The notes under the pieces were generated by a model. It saw only the letters and a program-made list of their open reading frames with translations. It made no database searches and had not been told where the DNA came from. This document shows, piece by piece, positions 7,499-14,354 of a stretch of DNA of 30,731 nucleotides; the stretch's first letter is position 1; the number at the start of each line of letters is the position of its first letter. The translations under genes and the position numbers were made by a program. This DNA is from Sphingomonas sp. CCH9-E2 (lineage in GTDB: Bacteria > Pseudomonadota > Alphaproteobacteria > Sphingomonadales > Sphingomonadaceae). The stretch spans positions 1-30,731 of the forward strand of contig NZ_LSJM01000024.1 of assembly GCF_001557215.1 (NCBI RefSeq), read 5' to 3'.

Positions 7499-7624
7499 TT
7501 AGCCCTGGCGCGCCTTGAAGCGACGCTGCGTCTTGTTGATGACGTACACGCGGCCGCGACGGCGGATCACGCGGTTGTCGCGATGGCGATCCTTGAGCGA
7601 CTTCAGGCTGTTCACGATCTTCAT
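7499..7624 (-). CDS. rpmJ: Ribosomal protein bL36, cysteine-free form
   Basis: This 41-aa protein begins [20 protein letters not shown] and ends [13 protein letters not shown], which matches the large-subunit protein bL36. It is very basic and has no cysteine or histidine zinc ligands, so it is the zinc-independent (C-minus) type usual in alphaproteobacteria rather than the CxxC-containing form. It binds 23S rRNA in the 50S subunit. ATG is at 7624 and TAA at 7499-7501. The gene stands apart from other ribosomal genes, next to a HAD hydrolase, and has its own candidate promoter at 7676-7704. Confidence 0.97.
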   Translation of the reverse strand: MKIVNSLKSLKDRHRDNRVIRRRGRVYVINKTQRRFKARQG

Positions 7625-7675
7625 GACCGATTCTCTACTATCTCGAATTGTGGCGGGTGCCGGAAAAGAGGCGCT

Positions 7676-7704
7676 CGCCTAGTCGGGACGGGCGGACAAG
7701 TCAA
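7676..7704 (-). promoter_or_regulatory. Candidate housekeeping promoter for rpmJ
   Basis: On the minus strand, TTGACT (7699-7704) and TAGGCG (7676-7681) are separated by 17 bp. The -35 matches the sigma-70 consensus at five of six positions; the -10 is weak, as is common in GC-rich alphaproteobacteria. Transcription would begin near 7668, about 45 nt before the rpmJ ATG. This is inferred from sequence pattern only. Confidence 0.45.
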
Positions 7705-7719
7705 GGAAAGCTTGGCAAC

Positions 7720-7745
7720 GGAACCCACATCCCCGTAACGAGGTT
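7720..7745 (+). promoter_or_regulatory. Candidate EcfG-type stress promoter upstream of the DUF4136 lipoprotein
   Basis: GGAAC (7720-7724) is followed after 17 bp by GGTT (7742-7745). Alphaproteobacterial general-stress sigma factors of the EcfG family recognise GGAAC with a 16-17 bp spacer and CGTT. The -35 is a full match and the -10 differs at one base. Transcription would start near 7752 and give a short leader before the AGGAGG site at 7775-7780. This is a pattern match and not shown to be active. Confidence 0.35.
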
Positions 7746-7789
7746 GAACCGTTGAGCCGTGGCGTGTGCACGGCAGGAGGATGTGTCCG

Positions 7790-8389
7790 ATGAACACCCG
7801 TGCAATGCTCGCCCTCGCTTTCTCCGCCGCCGCTCTCGCTGGCTGCTCGACCACGATGGGCGGCCGGTCCGCCCCGGTCGATGTCACGCGATACCATCTG
7901 TCGCAGCCGATCCCAGCCGGGACGCTCGCAGTGCAGCCGGTCAGCGGCGGCACCGCCGGGCCTGAGGCGCAGCTGTATCTCGACGCGGTCGCGGCGACGA
8001 TGGGCGGGATGGGCTTTGCCGCCGCAGCGGATTCGGCAAAGGCCGATTACCTTGCCACGGTCGATTTCCGGCGCACCGATCGCGGCCAGGTCCGCACGCG
8101 CCCGCCGATCACGATCGGCATCGGTGGCGGAAGCTTCGGCGGCAATGTCGGCGTGGGCGGCGGCGCGAGCGTCGGCATCGGAAGCAAGACCAAGACGATC
8201 TATGCCTCCGAACTTGCAGTCCAGCTGCGCCGGCGCGGCGACAATACCGTGATCTGGGAGGGCAAGGCGATCACCGAGACGCTTGGTGCCGCCGACGGCA
8301 CTCAGCCGACCGATACCGCCGCCAAGCTCGCCAACGCGCTGTTCAAGGGCTTTCCCGGCCAGTCGGGGATCACTATCACGGTGAAATGA
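7790..8389 (+). CDS. DUF4136 lipoprotein
   Basis: This 199-aa protein is exported and lipid-anchored: hydrophobic residues 6-17 and a lipobox LAGC with Cys19. The start is ATG 7790 because a strong AGGAGG (7775-7780) lies 9 nt upstream; earlier in-frame starts at 7766 and 7781 precede or abut this site. The mature region fits DUF4136-like lipoproteins: an early YHL segment, an alternating middle (DYLATVDFRRTDRGQ), a glycine-rich stretch around residues 113-132 and a late VIWEGKAITE strand. Function is unknown. It is the first gene of a four-gene unit, and its stop overlaps the start of the M14 carboxypeptidase as ATGA. A stress-type promoter may lie upstream. Confidence 0.82.
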   Translation: MNTRAMLALAFSAAALAGCSTTMGGRSAPVDVTRYHLSQPIPAGTLAVQPVSGGTAGPEAQLYLDAVAATMGGMGFAAAADSAKADYLATVDFRRTDRGQVRTRPPITIGIGGGSFGGNVGVGGGASVGIGSKTKTIYASELAVQLRRRGDNTVIWEGKAITETLGAADGTQPTDTAAKLANALFKGFPGQSGITITVK

Positions 8390-9504
8390 CCATTCATCTC
8401 AACGCCGCGTTCGACAGCGGCAATATCCGCCTGATCGGCATCGACGGGGACACCGTCGATGTCGAGATCGTCGCCGACCACCAGTCCGACTTCTTCCAGT
8501 GGTTTCACTTCCGCGTCGCGGGCGCGAAGGGGCGCACCCTCACCTTCCGCATCACCAACGCGGGCAAGGCCGCCTATGCGTTCGGCTGGCCCGGTTATCG
8601 CGCGCGGGTGAGCACGGATCGCGCGATCTGGCGCCTCACCGATGGCAGCTATGTCGACGGCGTGTTCAGCTTCACCCACAGCTTCGACAGCGATGTCGCG
8701 TGGTTCGCTTATTTCGCGCCCTACAGCATGGAACGCCATGCCGACCTGATCGCACGCATGGCGGCTCAGCCCGGCGTGACGCATCGCGAACTGGGCCAGA
8801 CGCTCGACGGGCGCGCGATGGACCTGCTGACGCTCGGCACCGGGCCGAAACAGGTGTGGCTCTATGCCCGCCAGCATCCCGGCGAATCGATGGCGGAATG
8901 GTGGGCCGAGGGTGCGCTGGAGAAGCTGACCGACCCGAATGACGCGACCGCGCAGGCGCTGCGCGCCAAGGCGACCTTCCACATTGTCCCGAATATGAAC
9001 CCGGACGGCAGCTTCCGCGGCCATCTGCGCACTAACGCCGCGGGCGTGAACCTCAACCGCGAATGGCATGCTCCGACGCTGGAACAGAGCCCCGAAGTAT
9101 TCCTTGTCCGCGCGGCGATGGACGAGACCGGCGTCGATTTCGCGATGGACGTGCATGGCGACGAGGCGATTCCCGCCAACTTCCTCGCAGGGTTTGAGGG
9201 CATCCCGAGCTGGACCGACGCGCTCGGCGAGAAATATTATGAATTCGGCCGCCGCCTCGCGGCTGCGACCCCGCTGTTCCAGCTCGAAAAAGGCTATGAC
9301 AAGTCGGCACCGGGCCAGGCGAACCTGTCGATGTCGACCAACCAGCTCGCCGAGCGGTTCGGTGCGGTGTCGATGACGCTGGAAATGCCGTTCAAGGACC
9401 ATGACCCCAGCCCTGACGCCGAGTTCGGGTGGTCGCCGGAGCGGTGCAAGGCGCTGGCGCATGCGTGCCTCGATACGCTGGCGGGGATGATTGACGCGAT
9501 TTAG
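8386..9504 (+). CDS. M14-family zinc carboxypeptidase, cytosolic carboxypeptidase-like
   Basis: This 372-aa protein has no signal peptide. Residues 1-115 form the beta-rich N-terminal domain typical of the cytosolic carboxypeptidase (CCP, M14B) group. The catalytic domain follows: QHPGES supplies zinc ligands His164 and Glu167, NMNPDG and GVNLNREW (Asn224, Arg225) hold the substrate carboxylate, DVHGDE supplies His257, and LEMPF provides the general base Glu333. All key residues are present, so it should be an active metallocarboxypeptidase. Bacterial CCP substrates are poorly known; eukaryotic relatives remove glutamates from protein side chains and tails. It overlaps the DUF4136 gene (ATGA), so a cytoplasmic enzyme is coupled to a lipoprotein. 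Confidence 0.92.
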   Translation: MTIHLNAAFDSGNIRLIGIDGDTVDVEIVADHQSDFFQWFHFRVAGAKGRTLTFRITNAGKAAYAFGWPGYRARVSTDRAIWRLTDGSYVDGVFSFTHSFDSDVAWFAYFAPYSMERHADLIARMAAQPGVTHRELGQTLDGRAMDLLTLGTGPKQVWLYARQHPGESMAEWWAEGALEKLTDPNDATAQALRAKATFHIVPNMNPDGSFRGHLRTNAAGVNLNREWHAPTLEQSPEVFLVRAAMDETGVDFAMDVHGDEAIPANFLAGFEGIPSWTDALGEKYYEFGRRLAAATPLFQLEKGYDKSAPGQANLSMSTNQLAERFGAVSMTLEMPFKDHDPSPDAEFGWSPERCKALAHACLDTLAGMIDAI

Positions 9505-9522
9505 AGCCACAGTAAGGGGGGA

Positions 9523-10290
9523 ATGATGATTGCACTGGCCATTGCTACAGTTGCGCTGACCCAAACGGCGCTTCCCCCCAAACTGGCCGAACCCTGGATC
9601 GGCGCGGACCAAAATCAGCGCGAGGCCTCGATCGGATTGCAGATCGACCGCAGCGGTGAACCCGATCCCGAACTCGTGCGCCGTCTGGAAATCAACTGGG
9701 AGGACTTCCCCTATCAGCAGGGGAGGTTCCCGGTCGCGGTGGCGGACGTCGACGACTATAATGTTGCGGTCGGAATCCTGCTCGACGTTGCAGCGACCGG
9801 CGTCCCGCAGTCCTGTCAGGTCGTCACGCCCAGCGGAACCGCAGCGTTCGACAGCCATGCCTGTCCGCACCTCATGCGCTATGTGCGCTTCCACCCCGCG
9901 CTGAACCGATCGGGCAAGCGGCTAGGCGGGACGCTGGCAATCCGCGTCCGCTACACCGCTGGCCGCTTGCGCATCGAGACTGTGGCCGGCGGCGTCGTGC
10001 CGATGCCATGGCGCCCAACGCCCAAACCGCTCTCACCGATCAACGCCGCCACAATCGGGTTCGGAAAAGGCGACGGCCTGCCCGCAAGCGTCGGCGGCAC
10101 CAGCGGATCGCTGAAGGTCGAAGCGGATGGCAGCGTCAGCGGCTGCATGCTCGCCGCGCCGACCCAGGTCGACGCCTTCGACATCCAGATATGCGAGCGG
10201 CTGCGCGCGGTGAAGTTCGAACCCGCTCGTGACCGCGAGGGCCGTGCGGTCCCGTCCCGCTACACCTTCGGCATGGCTCGCCCGCAGTGA
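9523..10290 (+). CDS. Exported protein with two TonB C-terminal-like repeats
   Basis: This 255-aa protein has a short hydrophobic N-terminus (residues 2-16) that may be a signal peptide. Two copies of the same unit are visible. Unit A (about 81-143) has CQVV, AFDSHAC and RFHPALNRSGKRL; unit B (about 196-250) has CMLA, AFDIQIC and KFEPARDREGRAV. Each has two cysteines exactly 16 residues apart (98/114 and 208/224), suggesting one disulfide per unit. The pattern is that of the TonB C-terminal fold, but there is no proline-rich spacer, so energy transduction is doubtful. ATG 9523 and 9526 are both possible starts behind AAGGGGGG. It lies 18 bp after the carboxypeptidase and overlaps the GNAT gene as GTGA. 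Function unknown. Confidence 0.72.
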   Translation: MMIALAIATVALTQTALPPKLAEPWIGADQNQREASIGLQIDRSGEPDPELVRRLEINWEDFPYQQGRFPVAVADVDDYNVAVGILLDVAATGVPQSCQVVTPSGTAAFDSHACPHLMRYVRFHPALNRSGKRLGGTLAIRVRYTAGRLRIETVAGGVVPMPWRPTPKPLSPINAATIGFGKGDGLPASVGGTSGSLKVEADGSVSGCMLAAPTQVDAFDIQICERLRAVKFEPARDREGRAVPSRYTFGMARPQ

Positions 10291-10760
10291 TCATCCGCAG
10301 CGGCCAGCTCGACGATCCGCAGGTGATCGCGCTGCTCGCGGTTCACGCGCGCGGGATGCTCGACAATTCGCCGCCGGATGCCTGTCATTTCCTCGACCTG
10401 TCGGGCCTCAAGACGCCCGACATCACGTTCCTGAGCGCATGGGACGGCGACACGCTGCTCGGCATTGGCGCGGTCAAGGCGCTGGGCGACGGGACGGGTG
10501 AGGTGAAGTCGATGCGCACAGCCGAAGGGGCCACCGGACGCGGCACCGGGGCGACGATCCTGCGGCACATCATCGCGCTGGCGCAGGTACGTGGCTATTC
10601 CGCGCTTAAGCTGGAGACGGGCACGGGGCCGTCCTTCGACGCCGCGCACCGGCTATACGCACGGCACGGGTTCGTCCCCTGCCCGCCCTTTGCCGATTAT
10701 GAAGCGAGCGATTTCAACCGCTTCTACGCGCTCGATCTGACCGCGCCTCAGTTCCAGTAA
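10287..10760 (+). CDS. GNAT-family N-acetyltransferase
   Basis: This 157-aa protein has the GNAT layout: an N-terminal helix pair (DDPQVIALLAVHARGML), strands 2-4 (LSAWDGDTLLGIGAVKAL, TGEVKSMRTAE), the acetyl-CoA-binding loop with GRGTGATIL, and a C-terminal ALKLETGTG strand followed by AAHRLYARHGFVPC. It transfers an acetyl group from acetyl-CoA to an amine; the acceptor is unknown. The segment LETGTGPSFDAAHRLYARHGF resembles the YedL/PaiA-type group. It starts at GTG 10287, overlapping the previous stop (GTGA). It is the last gene of the DUF4136 unit, and its 3' end overlaps the DUF1467 gene on the other strand by 13 bp. Confidence 0.88.
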   Translation: MIIRSGQLDDPQVIALLAVHARGMLDNSPPDACHFLDLSGLKTPDITFLSAWDGDTLLGIGAVKALGDGTGEVKSMRTAEGATGRGTGATILRHIIALAQVRGYSALKLETGTGPSFDAAHRLYARHGFVPCPPFADYEASDFNRFYALDLTAPQFQ

Positions 10761-11008
10761 TCGAGCATGTCGGCGGTGATCCAGCCGTTGACGTAATTGA
10801 GGTAAAAGGCCGCGAACAGCACGGTGCCGACGATCGTCGTCCATTTTGCGATTGCGCCCGCGTCAAAGCGCTGCGGCGCGCTTTCGGCCTGGCCCTTGAT
10901 CAGCGCCTCTCCCGCCTCAACCCCGGTGCGCGCGAAGAAGGGCAGCACCAGGAACAGGGCGAGGAACCAGAACAGGAAGTAGATGGCGAGCGCGCTGAAC
11001 CAGTTCAT
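10748..11008 (-). CDS. DUF1467 small membrane protein
   Basis: This 86-aa protein begins MNWFSALAIYFLFWFLALFL and has two predicted transmembrane segments, about residues 4-24 and 57-77, joined by a loop with TGVEAGEALIKGQAESAP. This matches the DUF1467 family of alphaproteobacteria, whose members usually follow the rnj gene and precede proS. Here it starts only 9 bp after rnj and is the last gene of the long nuo-birA-coaX-rnj unit visible in the window. Its 3' end overlaps the GNAT gene. Function is unknown; inner-membrane location is predicted. Confidence 0.85.
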   Translation of the reverse strand: MNWFSALAIYFLFWFLALFLVLPFFARTGVEAGEALIKGQAESAPQRFDAGAIAKWTTIVGTVLFAAFYLNYVNGWITADMLDYWN

Positions 11009-11017
11009 GGTGGCTGT

Positions 11018-12661
11018 TTAAACCTCGATCAGCATCACGTCCATGACCGGCTTCTTGCCAGTGTAGCGCACCGCGACCCGTCGCGCCGCCAGCCGGATTT
11101 GCTCGCGCAGCTTCTCCCTATCGCCGCCGCGCGCCTCGCTCACCGCCTTGGCAGCGGCATCGCTGGCATCGGCGATCAGCGCATCGCGATCCTCTTCCGC
11201 CGGAACGCCCTGGATCCGCACTTCGGGCTGACCGGCGAGCTTGCCGTTCGCCTTGAGCGCCACCGCGACCGACATCTGGCCATAGAGGCCGAGCTTGCGC
11301 CGCTCGTTGATCGTGGTGCCATCGGCGGGCAGGATCACATCGCCGTCGAGCACCAGCCGACCGGCGGGTGCATGGCCGATCTTCTCGGGCTTGCCGGGCG
11401 CGAGGCGGACAATCTCGCCATTGCTCTGCACGACAGCGTGGCGGATGCCGTGCTGCCGTCCGAAGCGCGCCTGTTCGGCCATGTGGCGCATCTCGCCATG
11501 GACCGGGATCAGGATGTCTGGCCGGATCCATTTGTACATCTCGGCCAGCTCCGGGCGACCGGGATGGCCGGAGACATGGACGAAGGCCTGACGGTCGGTG
11601 ACCATCTCGACCCCCTGGGCCGCGAGCGAATTCATGATCCGCCCGATCGCCATTTCATTGCCCGGGATCTGCTTCGACGAGAACACCACCGTGTCCCCCG
11701 CCTCGAGCTTGAGCTGGTGCGATCCTTCGGCAATCCGCGCCAGCGCAGCGCGGGGCTCACCCTGCCCGCCGGTGGCGATGATCATCACCTTGTCGCGCGG
11801 CAGCTTCATCGCGGTTTCGAAATCGACCGTCTCGGGGAAGTCGCGCAGATAGCCGGTGGCCTTGGCGACGCGCAGGATTCGGTCGAGCGAGCGCCCCGCG
11901 ACGCACATCGCACGCCCGGTGTCCTTCGCCACCTCGCCCAGCGTCTGCAGCCGTGCGGCGTTGGAAGCAAAGGTGGTGACGAGCACACGGCCCTTGATGG
12001 CCGCGACGACTTCATCCAGCCCCTCGCGCACCGCGGTTTCCGAACCGGAGGCTTCGGGATTGAAGACGTTGGTCGAATCGCAGACCAGCGCGAGCACGCC
12101 TTCGTCGCCGATCGCGGTCAGCTCCGCGGCGGTCGATGCGCCGCCCATGACCGGGGTCTCGTCGATCTTCCAGTCGCCGGTATGGAACACGCGGCCATAG
12201 GGCGTGTCGATCAGCACCGCATTTCCCTCGGGGATCGAATGCGCGAGCGGCAGGTAGCGGATGCCGAACGGGCCGATCCGGAACGACTCCTCCTCGCGCA
12301 CCACGTTCAGTTCGACGCGGTCAGCGATGCCCTCCTCGTCCAGCTTGCCGTGGATCAGGCCGGCAGTGAACGGCGTCGCATAGAGCGGCACGCCCAACTC
12401 GCCCGCCAGATAGGGCAGCGCGCCGATATGATCCTCATGCCCATGCGTCAGGACGATGCCGAGCAGGTCGTCCAGCCGCTCCTCGATGAACTGCAAATCG
12501 GGCAGGATCAGGTCGATGCCGGGATAATCGGGGGTGCCAAAGATCACGCCGCAGTCGACCATGATCCATTTGCCCTGACAGCCATAGAGATTGACGTTCA
12601 TGCCGATCTCGCCCGAGCCACCAAGCGCGAGGAAGAGGAGTTCGTTACCGGGGGTCAACAC
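11018..12661 (-). CDS. rnj: Ribonuclease J
   Basis: This 547-aa protein is a metallo-beta-lactamase/beta-CASP ribonuclease. The zinc motif LTHGHEDHIG is at 72-80 (His73, His75, Asp77, His78), a second metal ligand lies in HTGDW, and the beta-CASP region contains CDSTN, TTFASNAARL, ATGGQGEPRAAL and HVSGHPG, ending in PVHGEMRH. RNase J has 5'-3' exonuclease and endonuclease activity in mRNA decay and rRNA maturation, and is found in many alphaproteobacteria alongside RNase E. The start is taken at GTG 12661; TTG 12658 is about as well spaced from the GAAGGA site. It is preceded by a hairpin repeat (12681-12775) and coaX. Confidence 0.95.
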   Translation of the reverse strand: MLTPGNELLFLALGGSGEIGMNVNLYGCQGKWIMVDCGVIFGTPDYPGIDLILPDLQFIEERLDDLLGIVLTHGHEDHIGALPYLAGELGVPLYATPFTAGLIHGKLDEEGIADRVELNVVREEESFRIGPFGIRYLPLAHSIPEGNAVLIDTPYGRVFHTGDWKIDETPVMGGASTAAELTAIGDEGVLALVCDSTNVFNPEASGSETAVREGLDEVVAAIKGRVLVTTFASNAARLQTLGEVAKDTGRAMCVAGRSLDRILRVAKATGYLRDFPETVDFETAMKLPRDKVMIIATGGQGEPRAALARIAEGSHQLKLEAGDTVVFSSKQIPGNEMAIGRIMNSLAAQGVEMVTDRQAFVHVSGHPGRPELAEMYKWIRPDILIPVHGEMRHMAEQARFGRQHGIRHAVVQSNGEIVRLAPGKPEKIGHAPAGRLVLDGDVILPADGTTINERRKLGLYGQMSVAVALKANGKLAGQPEVRIQGVPAEEDRDALIADASDAAAKAVSEARGGDREKLREQIRLAARRVAVRYTGKKPVMDVMLIEV

Positions 12662-12680
12662 GTGTCCTTCAAATCGTCGC

Positions 12681-12775
12681 CGTCATTCCCGCGAAGGCGG
12701 GAATCCATTGGCGCCGGTGGTGCGGCTGATCTGAAACGTCAGCCAGAATGGATCCCCGCCTTCGCGGGGATGACG
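12681..12775. repeat. Paired REP-like palindromes between coaX and rnj
   Basis: Two arms, 12681-12709 (cgtcattcccgcgaaggcgg...) and 12747-12775, are inverted copies differing at two bases. Each arm is itself a small hairpin (cccgc-gaag-gcggg type). Together they can form either two small stem-loops or one long stem. This is the GTCATTCCCGCGAAGGCGGG class of repetitive extragenic palindrome seen across alphaproteobacteria (family link from general knowledge). It fills the gap between coaX and rnj and would lie in a shared mRNA. Confidence 0.85.
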
Positions 12776-12786
12776 ACAAAATGCAA

Positions 12787-13557
12787 TCAACGCTTTCGCT
12801 GCTCCCACAGCATCGCCAAGCCCTGGATCGTCAGGTCGGGTTCGATCACGTCGAACACATCGGTCTGCTTCTCGAACAGCACGGCCAGGCCGCCGGTGGC
12901 GATCACCTTGACCGGGCGGCCGATCTCCGCCTTCATCCGCGCGACCAGCCCCTCGATCATCGCGATATAGCCCCAATAGATGCCGATATGCATCTGATCG
13001 ACCGTGTTGCGGCCGATGACCGAGGTATTGGCCGGCGCCTCGATCGCGATGCGGGGCAGCTTGGCGGCGGCGGTAACCAGCGCGTCGAGCGACAGGTTGA
13101 TGCCGGGCGCGATGATCCCGCCCTTATACGCACCGGTATAGTCGGCGACGTCGAACGTCGCGGCGGTGCCGAAATCGATGATGATCAGGTCGCCCGGGTG
13201 GTTTTCATGCGCGGCGATGATGTTGAGCGCGCGGTCCGCACCGACGGCGTGCGGCTCCTCGACATCCAGCGCGATCGGCCAGCCGTCGCGTCCCGCGACC
13301 AGCGGGGTGCAGCCGAAATATTTCTGCGACAGCACCTCGAGATTGTGGAGCGCGCGCGGGACGACGGTGCCGATGATGACGCCGGTGACCGTTCTGCGCT
13401 CATATCCTTCGAGATTGAGCAGCTGGCTCAGCCACACGGCATATTCGTCGGCGGTGCGACGCGGATCGGTCGCGATACGCCAGCGCGCCTTGACCGTGCG
13501 CCCATCGACCAGCGCAAAGACGATATTGGTGTTGCCGGCGTCGATCGCGAGCAGCAT
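12787..13557 (-). CDS. coaX: Type III pantothenate kinase
   Basis: This 256-aa protein is the ASKHA-fold kinase that phosphorylates pantothenate in the first step of CoA synthesis and is not feedback-inhibited by CoA. The N-terminal [16 protein letters not shown] carries the phosphate-binding DAGNTN. GADRALN and [13 protein letters not shown] supply the pantothenate and ATP sites, and IIAPGI and IATGGLA complete the fold. ATG 13557 is chosen because GGAG lies 8 nt upstream and the family begins here; an in-frame start at 13584 falls close to the hairpin repeat. Position between birA and rnj is the usual alphaproteobacterial order. With coaBC at the window start, two CoA steps are encoded about 13 kb apart. 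Confidence 0.96.
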   Translation of the reverse strand: MLLAIDAGNTNIVFALVDGRTVKARWRIATDPRRTADEYAVWLSQLLNLEGYERRTVTGVIIGTVVPRALHNLEVLSQKYFGCTPLVAGRDGWPIALDVEEPHAVGADRALNIIAAHENHPGDLIIIDFGTAATFDVADYTGAYKGGIIAPGINLSLDALVTAAAKLPRIAIEAPANTSVIGRNTVDQMHIGIYWGYIAMIEGLVARMKAEIGRPVKVIATGGLAVLFEKQTDVFDVIEPDLTIQGLAMLWEQRKR

Positions 13558-13593
13558 TGCGTTCTCCAATTGGGTACGGCGCACCTTAGCCCT

Positions 13594-13655
13594 CTTCGTG
13601 GCTTTGTGTCCTTGTGCGAGTCAAATCTCGCGCACAAAGACACAAAGCCACGAAG
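13594..13655. repeat. Long hairpin between birA and coaX
   Basis: The left arm 13594-13620 (cttcgtggctttgtgtcctt...) and right arm 13627-13655 are inverted copies over about 25 bp with one mismatch and a small bulge. The loop is 6 nt. The AT-rich arms differ in composition from the other repeats in the window. Similar ACAAAGACACAAAGCCACGAAGG palindromes are scattered in many proteobacterial genomes (from general knowledge). The hairpin begins 3 bp after the birA stop and could act as an mRNA 3'-end stabiliser or partial terminator. There is no T tract after it on the minus strand, so it is not a classical intrinsic terminator. Confidence 0.85.
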
Positions 13656-13658
13656 GGG

Positions 13659-14354
13659 TCAGAGCAAAAAGACATCGCCTGCATGGATCAACTCCATGCC
13701 GCTTGGCGTGCGGAGCATGAGGGCACCTTCGGCGCTGAGTCCCTCGAACAGCCCATCCACCACCGTTCCATCGGGCAGGCGCGCGGTGAGCGCAGTGCCC
13801 CGATCATAGCCCATTTGCAGCCAGCGGCGGATGATCGCCTCGATGCCCTGCGTGCGCCAGATGTGGAGCCATTCGCGGGTCTCTGCGATCAGCATGTCGA
13901 ACAACTCGGTCACCGGCATCGGCCAGATTCGGCCCTGCAGCGAGGCCGTGGCCCTACCTTCGATCGCCGGAGCCGACTGAACATTCAGCCCATAGCCGAT
14001 CACGATCGCATCGCCGGAGCGTTCAAGTAGAATGCCAGCGACCTTTGCACCGTCCACCATCAGGTCATTGGGCCATTTGATCCGAACGGCAGGGCAACCC
14101 GCCGTATCGACCACATGCGCCAGCGCGACAGCGGCGACCAGTGCCAGAGTCGGTGCGGGCGGGTCGTCCGCTCTCAAGCGGACCAGCGTGCTCGCATAGA
14201 GATTCCCGACCGGCGATTCCCACGCCCGGCCCTGTCGTCCCTTGCCCGCAGTCTGGCGCTCGGCGCGCAGCCAGCTTCCCTCGGCGGCGCCCGCCGCAGC
14301 GAGCGCCAGCATATCCGCGTTGGTCGAACCCGTCTCCGGGACGACGCGGATCAT
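13659..14354 (-). CDS. birA: Biotin--[acetyl-CoA-carboxylase] ligase, catalytic domain only
   Basis: This 231-aa protein attaches biotin to the carrier protein of acetyl-CoA carboxylase through biotinyl-AMP. Visible motifs are ETGSTNADML near the N-terminus, the biotinyl-AMP loop AGKGRQGRAW, the active-site KWPNDL and KVAGILLE, and a small C-terminal SH3-like domain (GTVVDGLFEGLSAEGALML). It lacks the N-terminal helix-turn-helix of E. coli BirA, so it should be an enzyme without repressor activity (monofunctional class I). The start is ATG 14354, overlapping the nuoN stop as ATGA; longer in-frame starts would lie inside nuoN. Its position after nuoN is conserved in alphaproteobacteria. Confidence 0.95.
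   Translation of the reverse strand: MIRVVPETGSTNADMLALAAAGAAEGSWLRAERQTAGKGRQGRAWESPVGNLYASTLVRLRADDPPAPTLALVAAVALAHVVDTAGCPAVRIKWPNDLMVDGAKVAGILLERSGDAIVIGYGLNVQSAPAIEGRATASLQGRIWPMPVTELFDMLIAETREWLHIWRTQGIEAIIRRWLQMGYDRGTALTARLPDGTVVDGLFEGLSAEGALMLRTPSGMELIHAGDVFLL

Noticed and set aside
12681..12775. CRISPR-like short repeats
   Set aside because: Only two inverted arms, no direct repeats with regular unique spacers and no cas genes; the same holds for the elements at 20409 and 22672.
11099..12970. A 623-codon open frame on the + strand
   Set aside because: It is antisense to rnj and runs through the REP pair; rnj has the HxHxDH motif and normal length.
13594..13655. Intrinsic terminator after birA
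   Set aside because: The stem is long, but no run of T follows on the minus strand, and coaX continues on the same strand. It is better described as a repeat hairpin.
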